Made by a program: the position numbers and the translations under genes
In this document: positions 1 through 9,416 of the stretch, one piece after another
How positions within the stretch are numbered: position 1 is the first letter of the stretch
Layout: every line of letters begins with the position of its first letter
Notes under the pieces: generated by a model
Told to the model about the DNA's origin: nothing
What the model saw: only the letters and a program-made list of their open reading frames with translations
Database searches by the model: none
NCBI RefSeq assembly: GCF_001442755.1
Contig: NZ_CP006370.1
Location: 247,484 to 311,483 of the forward strand
Direction: 5' to 3'
Source of the DNA: Aureimonas sp. AU20
GTDB lineage: Bacteria > Pseudomonadota > Alphaproteobacteria > Rhizobiales > Rhizobiaceae
DNA length: 64,000 nt

Positions 1-750
1 GTGGTGCATGACCGCCACCTCGTCGGCGATCTCGGCCACGACGCCCATGTCGTGGGTGATGAACAGGACGCCCATGCCGTGCTCGCGCTGGAGCTTGGCG
101 ATGAGGTCGAGGATCTCGGCCTGCGTCGTCACGTCGAGCGCGGTGGTCGGCTCGTCGGCGATCAGCATCGACGGGTTGCAGGCCAGCGCCATGGCGATCA
201 TGGCGCGCTGGCGCATGCCGCCGGAGAACTCGAACGTGTAGCGGTCGGCCGCCGCCGAGGCGTTGGGAATCTCGACCTGGGAAAGAAGATCGACCGCCCG
301 GCGCCGCGCCTCCGCCCGCGTCAGCTCCAGATGAACCGAGAGCGCCTCCTCGATCTGGTTGCCGATCGTATGGACCGGCGAGAGCGAGCTCATCGGTTCC
401 TGGAAGATCATGGCGATCTCCCGGCCCCGCACGGCGCGGATCTCGCGTCCGCGCGGGTCGAGCTTGGCGAGATCGACGCTCGAGCCATCCTGGCGATGGA
501 GCAGCACGGAGCCGCCGACGATGCGCCCCGGCCGATCGACGATCTGGAGGATCGAGCGCGCGGTCACGCTCTTGCCCGAGCCGGACTCGCCGACCACCGC
601 CAGCGTCCGGCCCCGACGCACGTCGAAGCTGACGCCGTCCACCGCCTTGAGGACGCCGGTCCGGTTCTCGAAATGGGTCCGGAGGTCGCGCACCTCGAGA
701 ACCAGCTCGGGAATCTCGGCGGCCTCGATCGTGGCAAGGGTCTCGGTCAT
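1..750 (-). CDS. Dpp/Opp-type ABC transporter ATP-binding protein (3' end cut by window)
   Basis: Cytoplasmic ATPase of a peptide/oligosaccharide-type importer. The visible N-terminal 250 residues contain the Walker A motif GESGSGKS, a Q-loop [10 protein letters not shown], the ABC signature FSGGMRQR and Walker [12 protein letters not shown] followed by the H-loop FITHD, in the order expected for DppD/OppD. The C-terminal part, where the oligopeptide-transporter extension would lie, runs off the left edge. Its ATG overlaps the stop of the upstream permease gene by four bases (ATGA), so it is translationally coupled as the last visible gene of the leftward operon. A DppF-type second ATPase may follow outside the window. 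The family is certain; the substrate is not determinable from this subunit. Confidence 0.93.
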   Translation of the reverse strand, partial: MTETLATIEAAEIPELVLEVRDLRTHFENRTGVLKAVDGVSFDVRRGRTLAVVGESGSGKSVTARSILQIVDRPGRIVGGSVLLHRQDGSSVDLAKLDPRGREIRAVRGREIAMIFQEPMSSLSPVHTIGNQIEEALSVHLELTRAEARRRAVDLLSQVEIPNASAAADRYTFEFSGGMRQRAMIAMALACNPSMLIADEPTTALDVTTQAEILDLIAKLQREHGMGVLFITHDMGVVAEIADEVAVMHH

Positions 751-1910
751 CGGCTGTAGGGGTCGGCGGCGTCGCGCAACCCGTCTCCCAGGAAGTTGAG
801 GGAAAGCACCGCGATCACCACCGCGCCGCCGGGAACGAAGAGCAGCCAGGGGGCCTGGGCGACGGCGCGAATGTTCTGCGCTTCCTGCAGGAGCACGCCC
901 CAGGAGACGATCGGCGACTGGAGGCCGATGCCGAGGAAGGACAGCGAGGTCTCGGCGAGGATCATGGTCGGGATGGCGAGCGTCATCACCGAGATGATGT
1001 GACTGGCGAAGGACGGCACCATATGGCGCAGGATGATCCGCGCCTCGGACGCCCCGTCGAGCCGCGCCGCCAGGACGAAATCCTCGGTGCGAAGGCTCAG
1101 GAAGCGGCCCCGGACCTCGCGCGCCAGGCTCGTCCAGCCGATCAGCGAGATGATCAGCGTGATCATGAAGTAGGTGCGCACCGGCGGCCAACTCAGCGGC
1201 ACGGCCGCCGCAAGCCCCATCCAGAGAGGGATGGTCGGCACGGAGCGTAGGAACTCGATCACGCGCTGGATCGCCGTGTCGACGGCGCCGCCGTAGTAGC
1301 CCGAGATGCCGCCGAGCACGACGCCGAGCACGAGGCTCATGGCGACGCCCACGAGGCCGATCGACAGCGAGATTCGAGCGCCGTAGACGACGCGGCTGAA
1401 GATGTCGCGCCCGAGCCGGTCGGCGCCCAGAAGATAGAACGGCTTTCCAGGCTCCACCGAGCCGATGAGCTTGCGCTCCATCGGGATGAGCCCGGCGAGC
1501 TTGTAGGGCGCGGACGGCACGAAGAAGCCGAGGCGCACGGGGTTCTCCGGGTCGGTCTGGAAGACGCGGCGCATGGCGACGCGGTCGAGCTCCATCTTGA
1601 GGCCCGCCGCGTGCGGAGCGAAGCGGGTCCCCTCCCCTTCCGACAGGAAGAAGGCGATGCCCTGCGGCGGCGCGTAGGTGTAGCGCGCGTTGGCGGCGTT
1701 GGGGTCGAAGGGCGCGATGAAGTCGGCAAAGAGCGCCACGAGATAGAGGAGGATGACCACAACGAGACTGACGACGGCGAGCTTGTGCCGGCGGAACTTC
1801 AGCCAGAACAGCGTCCACTGCCCCGCGACGGCGAGGTCGCGCCTGCCCGTTTCGAGCGGCGAGGGCTGCGGGTCGAGGGGCTGACCGATGGTTGTCGCGA
1901 TGTCGCTCAT
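747..1910 (-). CDS. Dpp/Opp-type ABC transporter permease (DppC-like)
   Basis: Inner-membrane permease, 387 residues. It has the OppC N-terminal segment with one membrane helix near residues 35-60, then a long hydrophilic insert of about 100 residues, then the BPD_transp_1 domain with five helices. The region LGADRLGRDIFSRVVYG is the typical DppC entry motif, and the EAA loop follows in the second half. The insert before the permease domain makes it longer than E. coli DppC (about 300 residues) and resembles permeases that pair with large family-5 binding proteins, some of which carry oligosaccharides. The ATG at 1910 is chosen because it overlaps the preceding permease stop by four bases. 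Operon order is binding protein, DppB, DppC, ATPase. Confidence 0.93.
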   Translation of the reverse strand: MSDIATTIGQPLDPQPSPLETGRRDLAVAGQWTLFWLKFRRHKLAVVSLVVVILLYLVALFADFIAPFDPNAANARYTYAPPQGIAFFLSEGEGTRFAPHAAGLKMELDRVAMRRVFQTDPENPVRLGFFVPSAPYKLAGLIPMERKLIGSVEPGKPFYLLGADRLGRDIFSRVVYGARISLSIGLVGVAMSLVLGVVLGGISGYYGGAVDTAIQRVIEFLRSVPTIPLWMGLAAAVPLSWPPVRTYFMITLIISLIGWTSLAREVRGRFLSLRTEDFVLAARLDGASEARIILRHMVPSFASHIISVMTLAIPTMILAETSLSFLGIGLQSPIVSWGVLLQEAQNIRAVAQAPWLLFVPGGAVVIAVLSLNFLGDGLRDAADPYSR

Positions 1911-2893
1911 TGGAAGCGGATCCTCGGATCGGCGATGGCGAGCAGGATGTCGGACACGAGCGTCCCGACGAGCGTCAGGACGCTCACCATGAGGATGATC
2001 GAGCCGGCGAGGTACATGTCCTGGGCGAGCAGCGCGCGCAGGAGCATCGGGCCGGTGGTGGGCAGGCTGAGAACCACCGAGACGATGATCTCGCCCGAGA
2101 CGAGGGCCGGCAGGATCCAACCGAGCGTGGAGATCAGCGGGTTCAGCGCGACGCGCACGGGATATTTGAGGAGAAGGCGAAACTCCGAAACGCCCTTGGC
2201 CCGCGCCGTCGTGACGTAGGGCTTGTGGAGTTCGTCCAGAAGGTTCGCCCGCATGATGCGGATCAGCGAGGCGAGGCCCGCGGTGCCGACGACGAGGATC
2301 GGCAGCCAGACATGGGCGAGGAAGTCGGCGAACTTCGCGAGCCCCCACGGCGCGTCCACCATCGCAGGTGAGAAGAGGCCACCGACGCTCGCGCCGAAAT
2401 AGCTCACCGTCACGTACATCAGGACGAGGGCCAGAAGGAAGTTCGGGATCGCCAAGCCCAGGAAGCCCAGGAAGGTCGCGACGTAGTCGCCGATCGAATA
2501 CTGGCGCACGGCCGAGTAGATGCCGATCGGCAACGCCAAGGCCCAGATGAACAGGAGCGTGCAGAAGGAGATGAGGAACGTGTAGCCGAGCCGTCCCCAG
2601 ATGACGTCGGTGACGGGACGGTTCAGCTCGAAGGAAATGCCGAAGTCGCCGCGCGTCACGATGCCGGAGATCCAGTAGAAATACTGGATCCAGACCGGCT
2701 GATCGAGGCCGTAGCGCTGACGCAGCACCTCCACCGTGCCCATCTCCACCGCCCCGCCGCCGCTCGCCCAGTCGGCCATGAGCGTGGTGAGGTAGTCGCC
2801 GGGCGGCAGCTGGATGATGACGAAGGCCACGATCGAGACCGCGAACAAGGTGGGAACCATGTACGCGACGCGTCGCAGGATGAACCTGAGCAT
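1907..2893 (-). CDS. Dpp/Opp-type ABC transporter permease (DppB-like)
   Basis: Inner-membrane permease of 328 residues. The N terminus MLRFILRRVAYMVPTLFAVS is the standard DppB first helix, followed by a periplasmic segment containing YGLDQPVWIQYFYW, then the five-helix BPD_transp_1 core and the C-terminal DPRIRF motif. Length and layout match DppB. It lies 69 bp after the binding-protein gene and overlaps the DppC-like gene by four bases. It forms the membrane channel as a heterodimer with that protein. Confidence 0.94.
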   Translation of the reverse strand: MLRFILRRVAYMVPTLFAVSIVAFVIIQLPPGDYLTTLMADWASGGGAVEMGTVEVLRQRYGLDQPVWIQYFYWISGIVTRGDFGISFELNRPVTDVIWGRLGYTFLISFCTLLFIWALALPIGIYSAVRQYSIGDYVATFLGFLGLAIPNFLLALVLMYVTVSYFGASVGGLFSPAMVDAPWGLAKFADFLAHVWLPILVVGTAGLASLIRIMRANLLDELHKPYVTTARAKGVSEFRLLLKYPVRVALNPLISTLGWILPALVSGEIIVSVVLSLPTTGPMLLRALLAQDMYLAGSIILMVSVLTLVGTLVSDILLAIADPRIRFQ

Positions 2894-2962
2894 CCCGGTC
2901 TCCTTGCCGATGTTCGAGAAGGGGCGGCCGGCTCTCAGCCGGCCGCGCTGGCGGCTACCGCG

Positions 2963-4900
2963 TCAGGGCGCCGGCCGGTCGAAATACCACTGGGTCAGCG
3001 TCGGGGCGGGGTGCCAGAGATTGCCGGTGATCGGGATCGGCTCGAAGACGTTCTTGATGTCGCGGTTGATCAGCGCGTATTTCGGCATCGGGCGCGAGAT
3101 GCCGATCGTGTAGAAATTGTCGGCCGCCTTTTCCAGATAGACCTTCATGGCCGCGAGCCGCGTCTCGTCGGTCACCGCCTCGTTGACCTTGTCGTAGAGC
3201 GCCATGTGCTCCTTCACCGCTGCCGGCGGCTCCTCGCCCTTCGAGTGGTCCGCGTACCAATCGGCCCATTTCGAGGCGAAGAAGATGTCGGCCTTCTGGA
3301 AGGGCATGTAGCAGCGCACGTCCGTATAGGCTTCGGCGCGCCCGCCCACACAGTTCCAGATATAGGCGTCCTGCTCGTTGGCGTACCACATGGAGTTGAG
3401 GCGCGCCCGGTCCGTGGTGCGGATCTGGATGTCCAGACCGACGTCGGCGGCGTATCGCTGCACCATCTGCATGATGTCGGGATAGGACAGGCCGAAGACG
3501 TCGGCGACCATGAAGGTGATCGTGAAGCGCTTGCCGTCCGGTCCGAGGCGGAAGCCCTGCGCGTCCTTCTTGTCGAGACCGATCCGGTCGAGGATCGCCT
3601 TGGACTGCTCGGGGTCGAACTCGACATACTGGTTCGCCAGACGCTCGTTGTAGAGCTCGTGCTCGGGCAGAGGCCCGACCTGGGCGGGCGCGCCCTGGCC
3701 GACATAAACGAGATCGATAATGTCCTGCCGGTTGATCGCGTGGCTGAGCGCGATGCGGAAGTCCTTGTTGTTGAAGAGCGCGTTCTTGATGGGGTCCTGA
3801 ACGTTGAGGTTCAGGAGGAGCGTGGCGTCGTTGGCCGGCAGATCGGCGACGTCCATCAGCCGGTAGTGCCCCTGCTCCTGACTGTCGTAGAGAACGGACT
3901 TGTAGGTCGAGTTGTTGATGTGCCGGAAGGCATAGTCGAGCTCGCCGCTGGTCGCGCGCAGCAGCATGAGCTGCACGTCGTCGAGCTTGGCCCAGGTGAT
4001 GGTATCGAGATAGGGCAGCTGGTTTCCGGCCGGATCGACCTTCCAGTAGTAGGGATTGCGGCTCGCCACGACGCGATCCTGGTCGGCATAGGGCACCGTC
4101 AGAACCCAGGGGTTCAAGGTCGGCAGCTCGAGATTCTGCCAGTAGACGGGCTGGAAGTTCGGCGAGACCTTGGAATTGAAGAGCGAGACCCAATCGCCCA
4201 CCGAGGGGTTCTTGGCAAGCAGCGCCGGAATGCCGTCCTTGTTGTACTTCTCGTGGAACTGCGAGAGGTAGTGCTTGGGGTAGATGATCGGGGCGTGCCC
4301 CTGACCGTAGGCCAGTTGCTGAAGAAACAGGCCGTAAGGGCTCTCGAAGCGGAACACCACGGTCGCGTCGTCGACCTTCTCCACAACGACGGGCTTCCCC
4401 GCCACCGTGAAGGTCGGGTTCTTCGACGGTGTCAGCGCGGGGTTCGAGAAGACGTCCTCGTACCAGAACAGGATGTCGTCGGCCGTGAAGGGCGCGCCGT
4501 CCGACCAGCGCATTCCCTTGCGCAGCTTGAAGGTGAAGGTCTTGGCGTCGGGCGAGGCCTCGACGGTCTCGGCGATCGAGGGCACGACCTTGGTCCAGTC
4601 GGGCGTCCAGCGGACCAGCGTCTCGTTCGCGATGGTGCGGGTGATGTTGTACTGGTCGCCGCCGCCCAGAATCGTGGTGCGAAGGTTGCCGCCGTAGCGA
4701 CCCGGCCCGTCGATCAACGTCTCGACGAAGGGTGTCGCGGGAAGACGCTCGGCGACCGCCGGCAGGCTGCCGTCGGAGACCTTGGCGTCGAGCATAGGCG
4801 CCTGACGAAACTCGGCGGCCCCGGCCACCCCCCATGACAGGGCGATCGCCGCACCGAGCGTCAGTTTCCATGCCAAGCGTTGCCGGACAGCGGATGCCAT
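2963..4900 (-). CDS. family 5 extracellular solute-binding protein of ABC importer
   Basis: Periplasmic binding protein (SBP_bac_5), 645 residues. The start at 4900 gives a clear Sec signal peptide (basic MASAVRQRLAWK, hydrophobic stretch, cleavage near AGAAEF) and has a GGGAGG-type ribosome site just upstream; the frame remains open further upstream but without signal-like sequence. The family motif KLRKGMRWSDGAPFTADDI is present near residues 140-160. It is about 100 residues longer than E. coli DppA or OppA. This size, together with the YGGNLR segment, is common in binding proteins for oligosaccharides or other large solutes, so a peptide substrate should not be assumed. First gene of the leftward importer operon, divergent from a GntR regulator that is its probable controller. 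Confidence 0.92.
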   Translation of the reverse strand: MASAVRQRLAWKLTLGAAIALSWGVAGAAEFRQAPMLDAKVSDGSLPAVAERLPATPFVETLIDGPGRYGGNLRTTILGGGDQYNITRTIANETLVRWTPDWTKVVPSIAETVEASPDAKTFTFKLRKGMRWSDGAPFTADDILFWYEDVFSNPALTPSKNPTFTVAGKPVVVEKVDDATVVFRFESPYGLFLQQLAYGQGHAPIIYPKHYLSQFHEKYNKDGIPALLAKNPSVGDWVSLFNSKVSPNFQPVYWQNLELPTLNPWVLTVPYADQDRVVASRNPYYWKVDPAGNQLPYLDTITWAKLDDVQLMLLRATSGELDYAFRHINNSTYKSVLYDSQEQGHYRLMDVADLPANDATLLLNLNVQDPIKNALFNNKDFRIALSHAINRQDIIDLVYVGQGAPAQVGPLPEHELYNERLANQYVEFDPEQSKAILDRIGLDKKDAQGFRLGPDGKRFTITFMVADVFGLSYPDIMQMVQRYAADVGLDIQIRTTDRARLNSMWYANEQDAYIWNCVGGRAEAYTDVRCYMPFQKADIFFASKWADWYADHSKGEEPPAAVKEHMALYDKVNEAVTDETRLAAMKVYLEKAADNFYTIGISRPMPKYALINRDIKNVFEPIPITGNLWHPAPTLTQWYFDRPAP

Positions 4901-4970
4901 TGATTTTCCTCCCGTCGGAGCCCGCTTTCCGCAGTGTCCCCGCTTATTTTCCGACCCGCCCTCACCAGCA

Positions 4971-5014
4971 GATTTGCCATCATAACGCTCAGATCGTACA
5001 TTATCTGTCAAATC
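4971..5014. promoter_or_regulatory. inverted repeat in divergent promoter region, candidate GntR operator
   Basis: The 116-bp gap between the binding-protein gene and the GntR gene contains GATTTGCCA (4971-4979) and, inverted, TGTCAAATC (5006-5014); eight of nine bases match. The position suits an operator acting on both promoters. Inference from location and symmetry only. Confidence 0.3.
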
Positions 5015-5016
5015 GA

Positions 5017-5727
5017 ATGTGTGAAAAAAGTATGGCAACCGAACTTCTCTTCGCTCGATCGCTGCCCAATGCCGAAGTCGACGCACTGGTGCCGGCGGCC
5101 GCCGGGCGCGTCTACGACCGATTGCTGGACGATATCCTGGCAGGGCATGTTCCGGCGGGCGCGCGTCTGAAGGTGACCGATCTCGCCAAGCGATACGGCA
5201 CCAGCACCAATCCGGTGCGCGAGGCGCTTCAGCAGCTTCGCGGCGAGGGCTTCGTGGTGATCGAGCCGAACCGGGGCGCCCGCGTCCGCCCGATCGACGA
5301 AAGCTTCGTGCGGGACATGTACGAGATCAACGTCCTGATCGAACCCTATCTCGTCCGCTGGTTCGCCGATTACGCGACCGACGCCGACATTCTTCGCATG
5401 GAGGCCATTCAGGACGAGATCGAGGCGCTCGGCGTGGAGCGACACGACCGGTACGACCAACTCGACGAGCAATTCCACCGTGCCGTCTACGATCGGCACT
5501 ACAATCGAAACGCGGTGGAGCTCTGGCACCGCTATCGAAAGACGCTCGGCACGATCAGCCGAGGCTTGACGATCGGACGATCTCGCTACGCGGCCCGGCA
5601 GGTGGAGCATCGCGAGCTTATTCGCTGCCTCAAGGAACAGGACGCGGTCGGTGCGGTGGCTGCGATCGAGACGCATGTGCGCGGGTCAGGTCGCTACATC
5701 ATCGATCTCATGCGTTCGGAGCGCTAA
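5017..5727 (+). CDS. GntR family transcriptional regulator (FCD domain)
   Basis: DNA-binding regulator of about 236 residues. The N-terminal winged helix includes the segment DLAKRYGTSTNPVREALQQL, the recognition-helix pattern of the FadR subfamily of GntR; the C-terminal all-helical FCD ligand/metal domain follows (residues 95-225), with D and H residues spaced as in metal-binding members. The gene diverges from the Dpp-type importer, so it probably represses or activates that operon in response to the imported compound or a product of it. The start is uncertain: ATG at 5017 or ATG at 5032; neither has a strong Shine-Dalgarno sequence, and the start is preceded by an AT-rich promoter-like stretch. 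Confidence 0.9.
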   Translation: MCEKSMATELLFARSLPNAEVDALVPAAAGRVYDRLLDDILAGHVPAGARLKVTDLAKRYGTSTNPVREALQQLRGEGFVVIEPNRGARVRPIDESFVRDMYEINVLIEPYLVRWFADYATDADILRMEAIQDEIEALGVERHDRYDQLDEQFHRAVYDRHYNRNAVELWHRYRKTLGTISRGLTIGRSRYAARQVEHRELIRCLKEQDAVGAVAAIETHVRGSGRYIIDLMRSER

Positions 5728-5856
5728 GGCACGAGGGCAGCGAGCGGCGAGACCGTTGCGAAGCGACGATCGCCGAGCTGGCGCGGCCGTTCAAACCGAG
5801 CCGACCCACCGTCGCTCAAGGCATTCGAGCGGCCGATCGCGATCGAACGTGTCGAT

Positions 5857-7083
5857 TCAGTGCGTCGCTTCGAGATGCTGGATGGCGGCCGAGAGGAAGC
5901 TCGCGAGGCTGGCGTGGCGCACGGGCACGAAGGGCTTGCGCATCTCGCGGCAATGCCGCTTGGCCGTGTTGACCGCGCCGTGGCTGACGCAGTCGACCGG
6001 GAAGAAGACCGCGTCGGCGCGCGCCACGAGCCCCGGCAGGAGGCTGTGGTTGTTCTCGACGCCGCCGTCATGGGTCAGGAGCTCCCCGCCTTTGGTCCGG
6101 ATCAGGTCGCGCAACCTTTCGACCTGACCCGGACGGCCGCCGACATAAAGAAACGTCGCGCCGCGGAAGTCGATCGCCTCGGCCTCCTCGCCCGGCCCGG
6201 CCAGCACCTCGTCCAATTGCGCCAATTCCCGCTTGAGTTCGGCCTCCCGGGTCTCGGCGGCGGAAAGGGCGCGCTCCGTTCGCGTCTGCGCCGCCTGCGC
6301 TGCCGCAAGCTCCGTCTCCAAGCGCGCGCACCGTTCTTCCGCCACATCCGCGCGCCGGAGCAAATCGAGCCGGTTGCGCTCGTCCGGAGCAGGCTTTGCG
6401 GGCTCGGTCGGCAAAACCTTCGTCAGCGCTTCGAGTTCGCCGATCCGGTGGTCCCGCCGCTCGATCTCGGCGACCTTCTCCTGAAGCCGCGCCTGCTGCC
6501 GGGCGATGGTGTCCTCGCGCTCCGCCAGCGTTTCCTCCAGGCGCCGCAGGCGGGCCAGGTCGAGGCGATTGGACGTGCCGACGAGATGCGAGAGCATGTG
6601 CACCTCGCCGAACGCTTCCCGAACCAGGAGGTCGTCGGTCATCGGATGGGTCAGCGTCGCCCAGTAGGCGCCGGGGATATCGCCGGCCTCCAGCGCCGCA
6701 CGCCACAGGCCGGCCACCTCGTCGCGCGTCGTCGCCTTGTTGAACCGGCGCACGAAGGTTTCGTGCTTGCGGTCGAGAAGCTTGTTCAGAAGCTTGCCCG
6801 CGAGGTCTCCGAGGCTCGCGGCCTGGACGGCGCGATGGTGGATCGCGTGGCTGCTCGCCGTCCTCGTGTTGGTGTCCCCCAGCTTGGCCAGAAGTTGCCT
6901 GAGCTCCCCCGTCGTGAGGCAGGTGCCGACGATGGAGCAGTGAAGGTTCGTGGACAGATCCCAGATCCGGTCCCTGTCCTTCCGCCTCGCCCTTGGCGCA
7001 GGCCCTTCCGCCGCAGGCTCGAACGAAACCGGGCTCGGCTCGAACCGAACCGCGGGCGGCAGCTGGCGCAGGAGGATGGACAT
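5857..7083 (-). CDS. DUF2325 domain-containing protein
   Basis: A 408-residue cytoplasmic protein. Residues 1-165 form a helical N-terminal region with several His/Cys positions, residues about 170-300 are a charged coiled coil (RLRRLEETLAEREDTIARQQ and following heptads), and the last 100 residues are the DUF2325 domain with the conserved pattern GGRPGQVERLRDLI ... DGGVENN ... PVDCVSHGAVNTAKRHC. No biochemical role is established for DUF2325 that I can rely on. The ATG at 7083 starts 15 bp below a ModE-like palindrome, and the next gene upstream encodes a ModE-type regulator, so transcription is probably molybdate-dependent. The frame is open further upstream but that part is not protein-like. 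The domain is secure, the function unknown. Confidence 0.85.
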   Translation of the reverse strand: MSILLRQLPPAVRFEPSPVSFEPAAEGPAPRARRKDRDRIWDLSTNLHCSIVGTCLTTGELRQLLAKLGDTNTRTASSHAIHHRAVQAASLGDLAGKLLNKLLDRKHETFVRRFNKATTRDEVAGLWRAALEAGDIPGAYWATLTHPMTDDLLVREAFGEVHMLSHLVGTSNRLDLARLRRLEETLAEREDTIARQQARLQEKVAEIERRDHRIGELEALTKVLPTEPAKPAPDERNRLDLLRRADVAEERCARLETELAAAQAAQTRTERALSAAETREAELKRELAQLDEVLAGPGEEAEAIDFRGATFLYVGGRPGQVERLRDLIRTKGGELLTHDGGVENNHSLLPGLVARADAVFFPVDCVSHGAVNTAKRHCREMRKPFVPVRHASLASFLSAAIQHLEATH

Positions 7084-7097
7084 GGGCTCGACCCTCT

Positions 7098-7121
7098 CGT
7101 TATGTCCATACGGATATAACG
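7098..7121. promoter_or_regulatory. ModE-like operator upstream of the DUF2325 gene
   Basis: A 24-bp imperfect palindrome with half-sites CGTTATGTCCAT and, inverted, CGTTATATCCGT (10 of 12 bases symmetric). It matches the CGTTATAT-type half-site known for ModE operators. It sits immediately 5' of the DUF2325 start. Two further copies of identical length lie at 7620-7643 and 10574-10597. Confidence 0.7.
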
Positions 7122-7166
7122 GAAGAACCGGCGCGGCAACCGCCCTGCGGCGCGGTGCCGGTCCGT

Positions 7167-7535
7167 TTATGTCGTGGGCGTCTCGGCGTCCGTGGCGGGG
7201 GCGAGCCATCGCTCGAGTTCGCGCAGCGAGGACCGCGCCTGTTTGGCCACCAGTTCCTCGGTCTCCCGATAAACGCGGACGAGATGCTGGCCCCGCGCCG
7301 TCAACTCGGCGCCGCCGCCCTTCAGGCCGCCGTTTCGGGTTTCCACCACGGGCTGGTCGAACATCCCGTTCATTTCCTCGACCAGCAGCCATGCCCGCCG
7401 ATAGGACATGCCGTATTCCCGCCCTGCCGCGGAGATGGAGCCCGTGGTGCCGATCGCCTCGAGGAGAGCGATCTTGCCGTGGCCGATCCGGCCTTGCGAT
7501 CCGAGGTCGAACCGCAGAGTAATTCTCGAAGTCAT
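7167..7535 (-). CDS. ModE-type molybdate regulator, DNA-binding domain only
   Basis: A 122-residue winged helix-turn-helix protein. The segment IALLEAIGTTGSISAAGREYGMSYRRAW matches the N-terminal domain of ModE (LysR-like HTH), followed by the wing with NGGLKGGGAELTARG. E. coli ModE is about 262 residues and has two C-terminal Mop domains that bind molybdate; here the protein ends after the DNA-binding and short helical linker region. This short form occurs in other bacteria and its mode of molybdate sensing is less clear. ATG 7535 is chosen; ATG 7559 would add eight residues. A ModE-like operator lies 61 bp above the upper start, which suggests autoregulation. The gene stop is 83 bp from the DUF2325 start. 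Confidence 0.85.
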   Translation of the reverse strand: MTSRITLRFDLGSQGRIGHGKIALLEAIGTTGSISAAGREYGMSYRRAWLLVEEMNGMFDQPVVETRNGGLKGGGAELTARGQHLVRVYRETEELVAKQARSSLRELERWLAPATDAETPTT

Positions 7536-7619
7536 GGCGCCGGTCCGACCGCTGGGCATCAGGCCAAAGTCGTTCGCCGGCCCCCATGGGTCAAGGCTCG
7601 GGCGCCCACAATTTAGAAC

Positions 7620-7643
7620 CGTTATATTCGAGCGGACATAACG
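7620..7643. promoter_or_regulatory. ModE-like operator between modE-type gene and aldehyde dehydrogenase gene
   Basis: A 24-bp palindrome with half-sites CGTTATATTCGA and, inverted, CGTTATGTCCGC. It lies in the divergent region, 85 bp from the modE-type start (7535) and 186 bp from the aldehyde dehydrogenase start (7829), so it may act on either or both. Same length as the copies at 7098 and 10574. Confidence 0.7.
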
Positions 7644-7828
7644 TTGACGGCGCCTCCAATCGGGCGCAGGTTGCCGCCGTGCGAGGGCTTCGTCCGGCAG
7701 GGATCGGACGGCGGGTCGTGTCCGGCGGTCGATCGGCGCCCCCTCCGCACCGCCTCGGGCGACGTGGGAGCGCGCCCGGATCGGCGAAACAACACGGCCG
7801 CCGGCCATGATGCCACCGGGAGGAACCC

Positions 7829-9349
7829 ATGTACCAGCAAGCCATCGACCAGGTTTCCAAGAAGGTCCTGATCCGCGATCGCTACGACAACTTCATCGGC
7901 GGACAATGGGTCGCGCCGACGGACGGGCGCTATTTCGACAATCCGAGCCCGGTCACGGGCCAGACGCTCTGCCATGTCGCCCGTTCGTCGGCGGCGGATG
8001 TCGAGCTTGCCCTGGACGCGGCCCACAAGGCGCGCGAGGGATGGGGCAAGACGGCGCCCGCCGAGCGCGCCAAGCTGCTCAACCGCGTCGCCGAACGGCT
8101 GGAGGAGAATCTCGATCTCCTCGCCATGGTCGAGACGCTCGACAACGGCAAGCCGATCCGCGAGACCACCCACGCCGACCTGCCGCTCGCGGTCGACCAT
8201 TTCCGCTACTTCGCCGGCTGCCTGCGCGCCCAGGAAGGCTCGATCTCCGAGATCGACGAGGACACGGTCGCCTACCATTTCCACGAGCCGCTCGGCGTCG
8301 TCGGCCAGATCATTCCCTGGAACTTTCCGTTGCTGATGGCGGTCTGGAAGCTCGCCCCGGCGCTCGCCGCCGGCAATTGCGTGGTGCTGAAACCCGCCGA
8401 GCAGACGCCGCTCTCGATCCTCGTCTTCGCCGAGCTGATCGCCGACATCCTGCCCGAGGGCGTCCTCAACATCGTCAACGGCTTCGGCCTGGAGGCCGGC
8501 AAGCCGCTGGCGCAGTCCAAGCGCATCGCCAAGATCGCCTTCACCGGCGAGACGACGACCGGCCGGCTCATCATGCAATACGCCTCCGAGAACCTCATTC
8601 CCGTCACGCTGGAACTCGGCGGCAAGTCGCCCAACATCTTCTTCGCCGACGTGATGGACGAGGACGACGACTTTCTCGACAAGGCGCTGGAAGGCTTCGC
8701 CATGTTCGCGCTGAACCAGGGCGAGGTCTGCACCTGCCCCAGCCGGGCCCTGGTGCACGAGTCGATCTACGATCGCTTCATGGAGAAGGCGGTCGCCCGC
8801 GTGAAGGCGATCAAGCAGGGCCACCCGCTCGACCCGACGACCATGATCGGCGCTCAGGCCTCCAACGAGCAGATGGAGAAGATCCTCTCCTATCTCGACA
8901 TCGGGCGGCAGGAAGGGGCGCAGGTGCTGACGGGCGGCAAGCGAGCAGACCTCGGCGGCGAGCTCTCACAGGGCTTCTATATCGAGCCGACGATCTTCGC
9001 CGGCCACAACAAGATGCGCGTCTTCCAGGAGGAAATCTTCGGCCCGGTTGTGTCGGTCGCAAAGTTCAAGGACGATGCCGACGCGCTCGCCATCGCCAAC
9101 GACACGCTTTACGGCCTGGGCGCCGGCGTCTGGACCCGGAACGGCACGCGGGCCTACCGCTTCGGCCGCGCCATCCAGGCGGGCCGCGTCTGGACGAACT
9201 GCTACCACGCCTATCCCGCGCATGCCGCCTTCGGCGGCTACAAGCAGTCCGGCATCGGGCGCGAAACGCACAAGATGATGCTGGATCACTACCAGCAGAC
9301 CAAGAACATGCTGGTCAGCTACTCGCCCAAGAAGCTAGGCTTCTTCTGA
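7829..9349 (+). CDS. NAD-dependent aldehyde dehydrogenase (acetaldehyde type, ExaC/AcoD-like)
   Basis: A 506-residue soluble enzyme oxidising an aldehyde, probably acetaldehyde or another short aldehyde, to the acid with NAD+. The family elements are the proton-relay Asn in IIPWNFPLL, the Glu of LELGGKSP (near residue 262) and the catalytic Cys of [11 protein letters not shown] (near residue 301). The sequence [19 protein letters not shown] and the end [19 protein letters not shown] are characteristic of the ExaC/AcoD group. ATG 7829 has a GGGAGGAA ribosome site seven bases upstream. A DUF779 gene follows 67 bp downstream, a pairing common for this dehydrogenase group. The physiological aldehyde is inferred. 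Confidence 0.95.
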   Translation: MYQQAIDQVSKKVLIRDRYDNFIGGQWVAPTDGRYFDNPSPVTGQTLCHVARSSAADVELALDAAHKAREGWGKTAPAERAKLLNRVAERLEENLDLLAMVETLDNGKPIRETTHADLPLAVDHFRYFAGCLRAQEGSISEIDEDTVAYHFHEPLGVVGQIIPWNFPLLMAVWKLAPALAAGNCVVLKPAEQTPLSILVFAELIADILPEGVLNIVNGFGLEAGKPLAQSKRIAKIAFTGETTTGRLIMQYASENLIPVTLELGGKSPNIFFADVMDEDDDFLDKALEGFAMFALNQGEVCTCPSRALVHESIYDRFMEKAVARVKAIKQGHPLDPTTMIGAQASNEQMEKILSYLDIGRQEGAQVLTGGKRADLGGELSQGFYIEPTIFAGHNKMRVFQEEIFGPVVSVAKFKDDADALAIANDTLYGLGAGVWTRNGTRAYRFGRAIQAGRVWTNCYHAYPAHAAFGGYKQSGIGRETHKMMLDHYQQTKNMLVSYSPKKLGFF

Positions 9350-9365
9350 GCAAAAGGCCGCGAAG

Positions 9366-9392
9366 GGCGGCGGGGGTCTTTCTCCCGCCGCC
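9366..9392 (+). other. intercistronic stem-loop
   Basis: GGCGGCGGG (9366-9374) pairs perfectly with CCCGCCGCC (9384-9392) between the dehydrogenase and DUF779 genes. There is no U-run after it, so it may be an mRNA stabiliser or attenuator rather than a full terminator. Confidence 0.45.
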
Positions 9393-9416
9393 TTGCCCGC
9401 TTTCACGGAGGTCATC

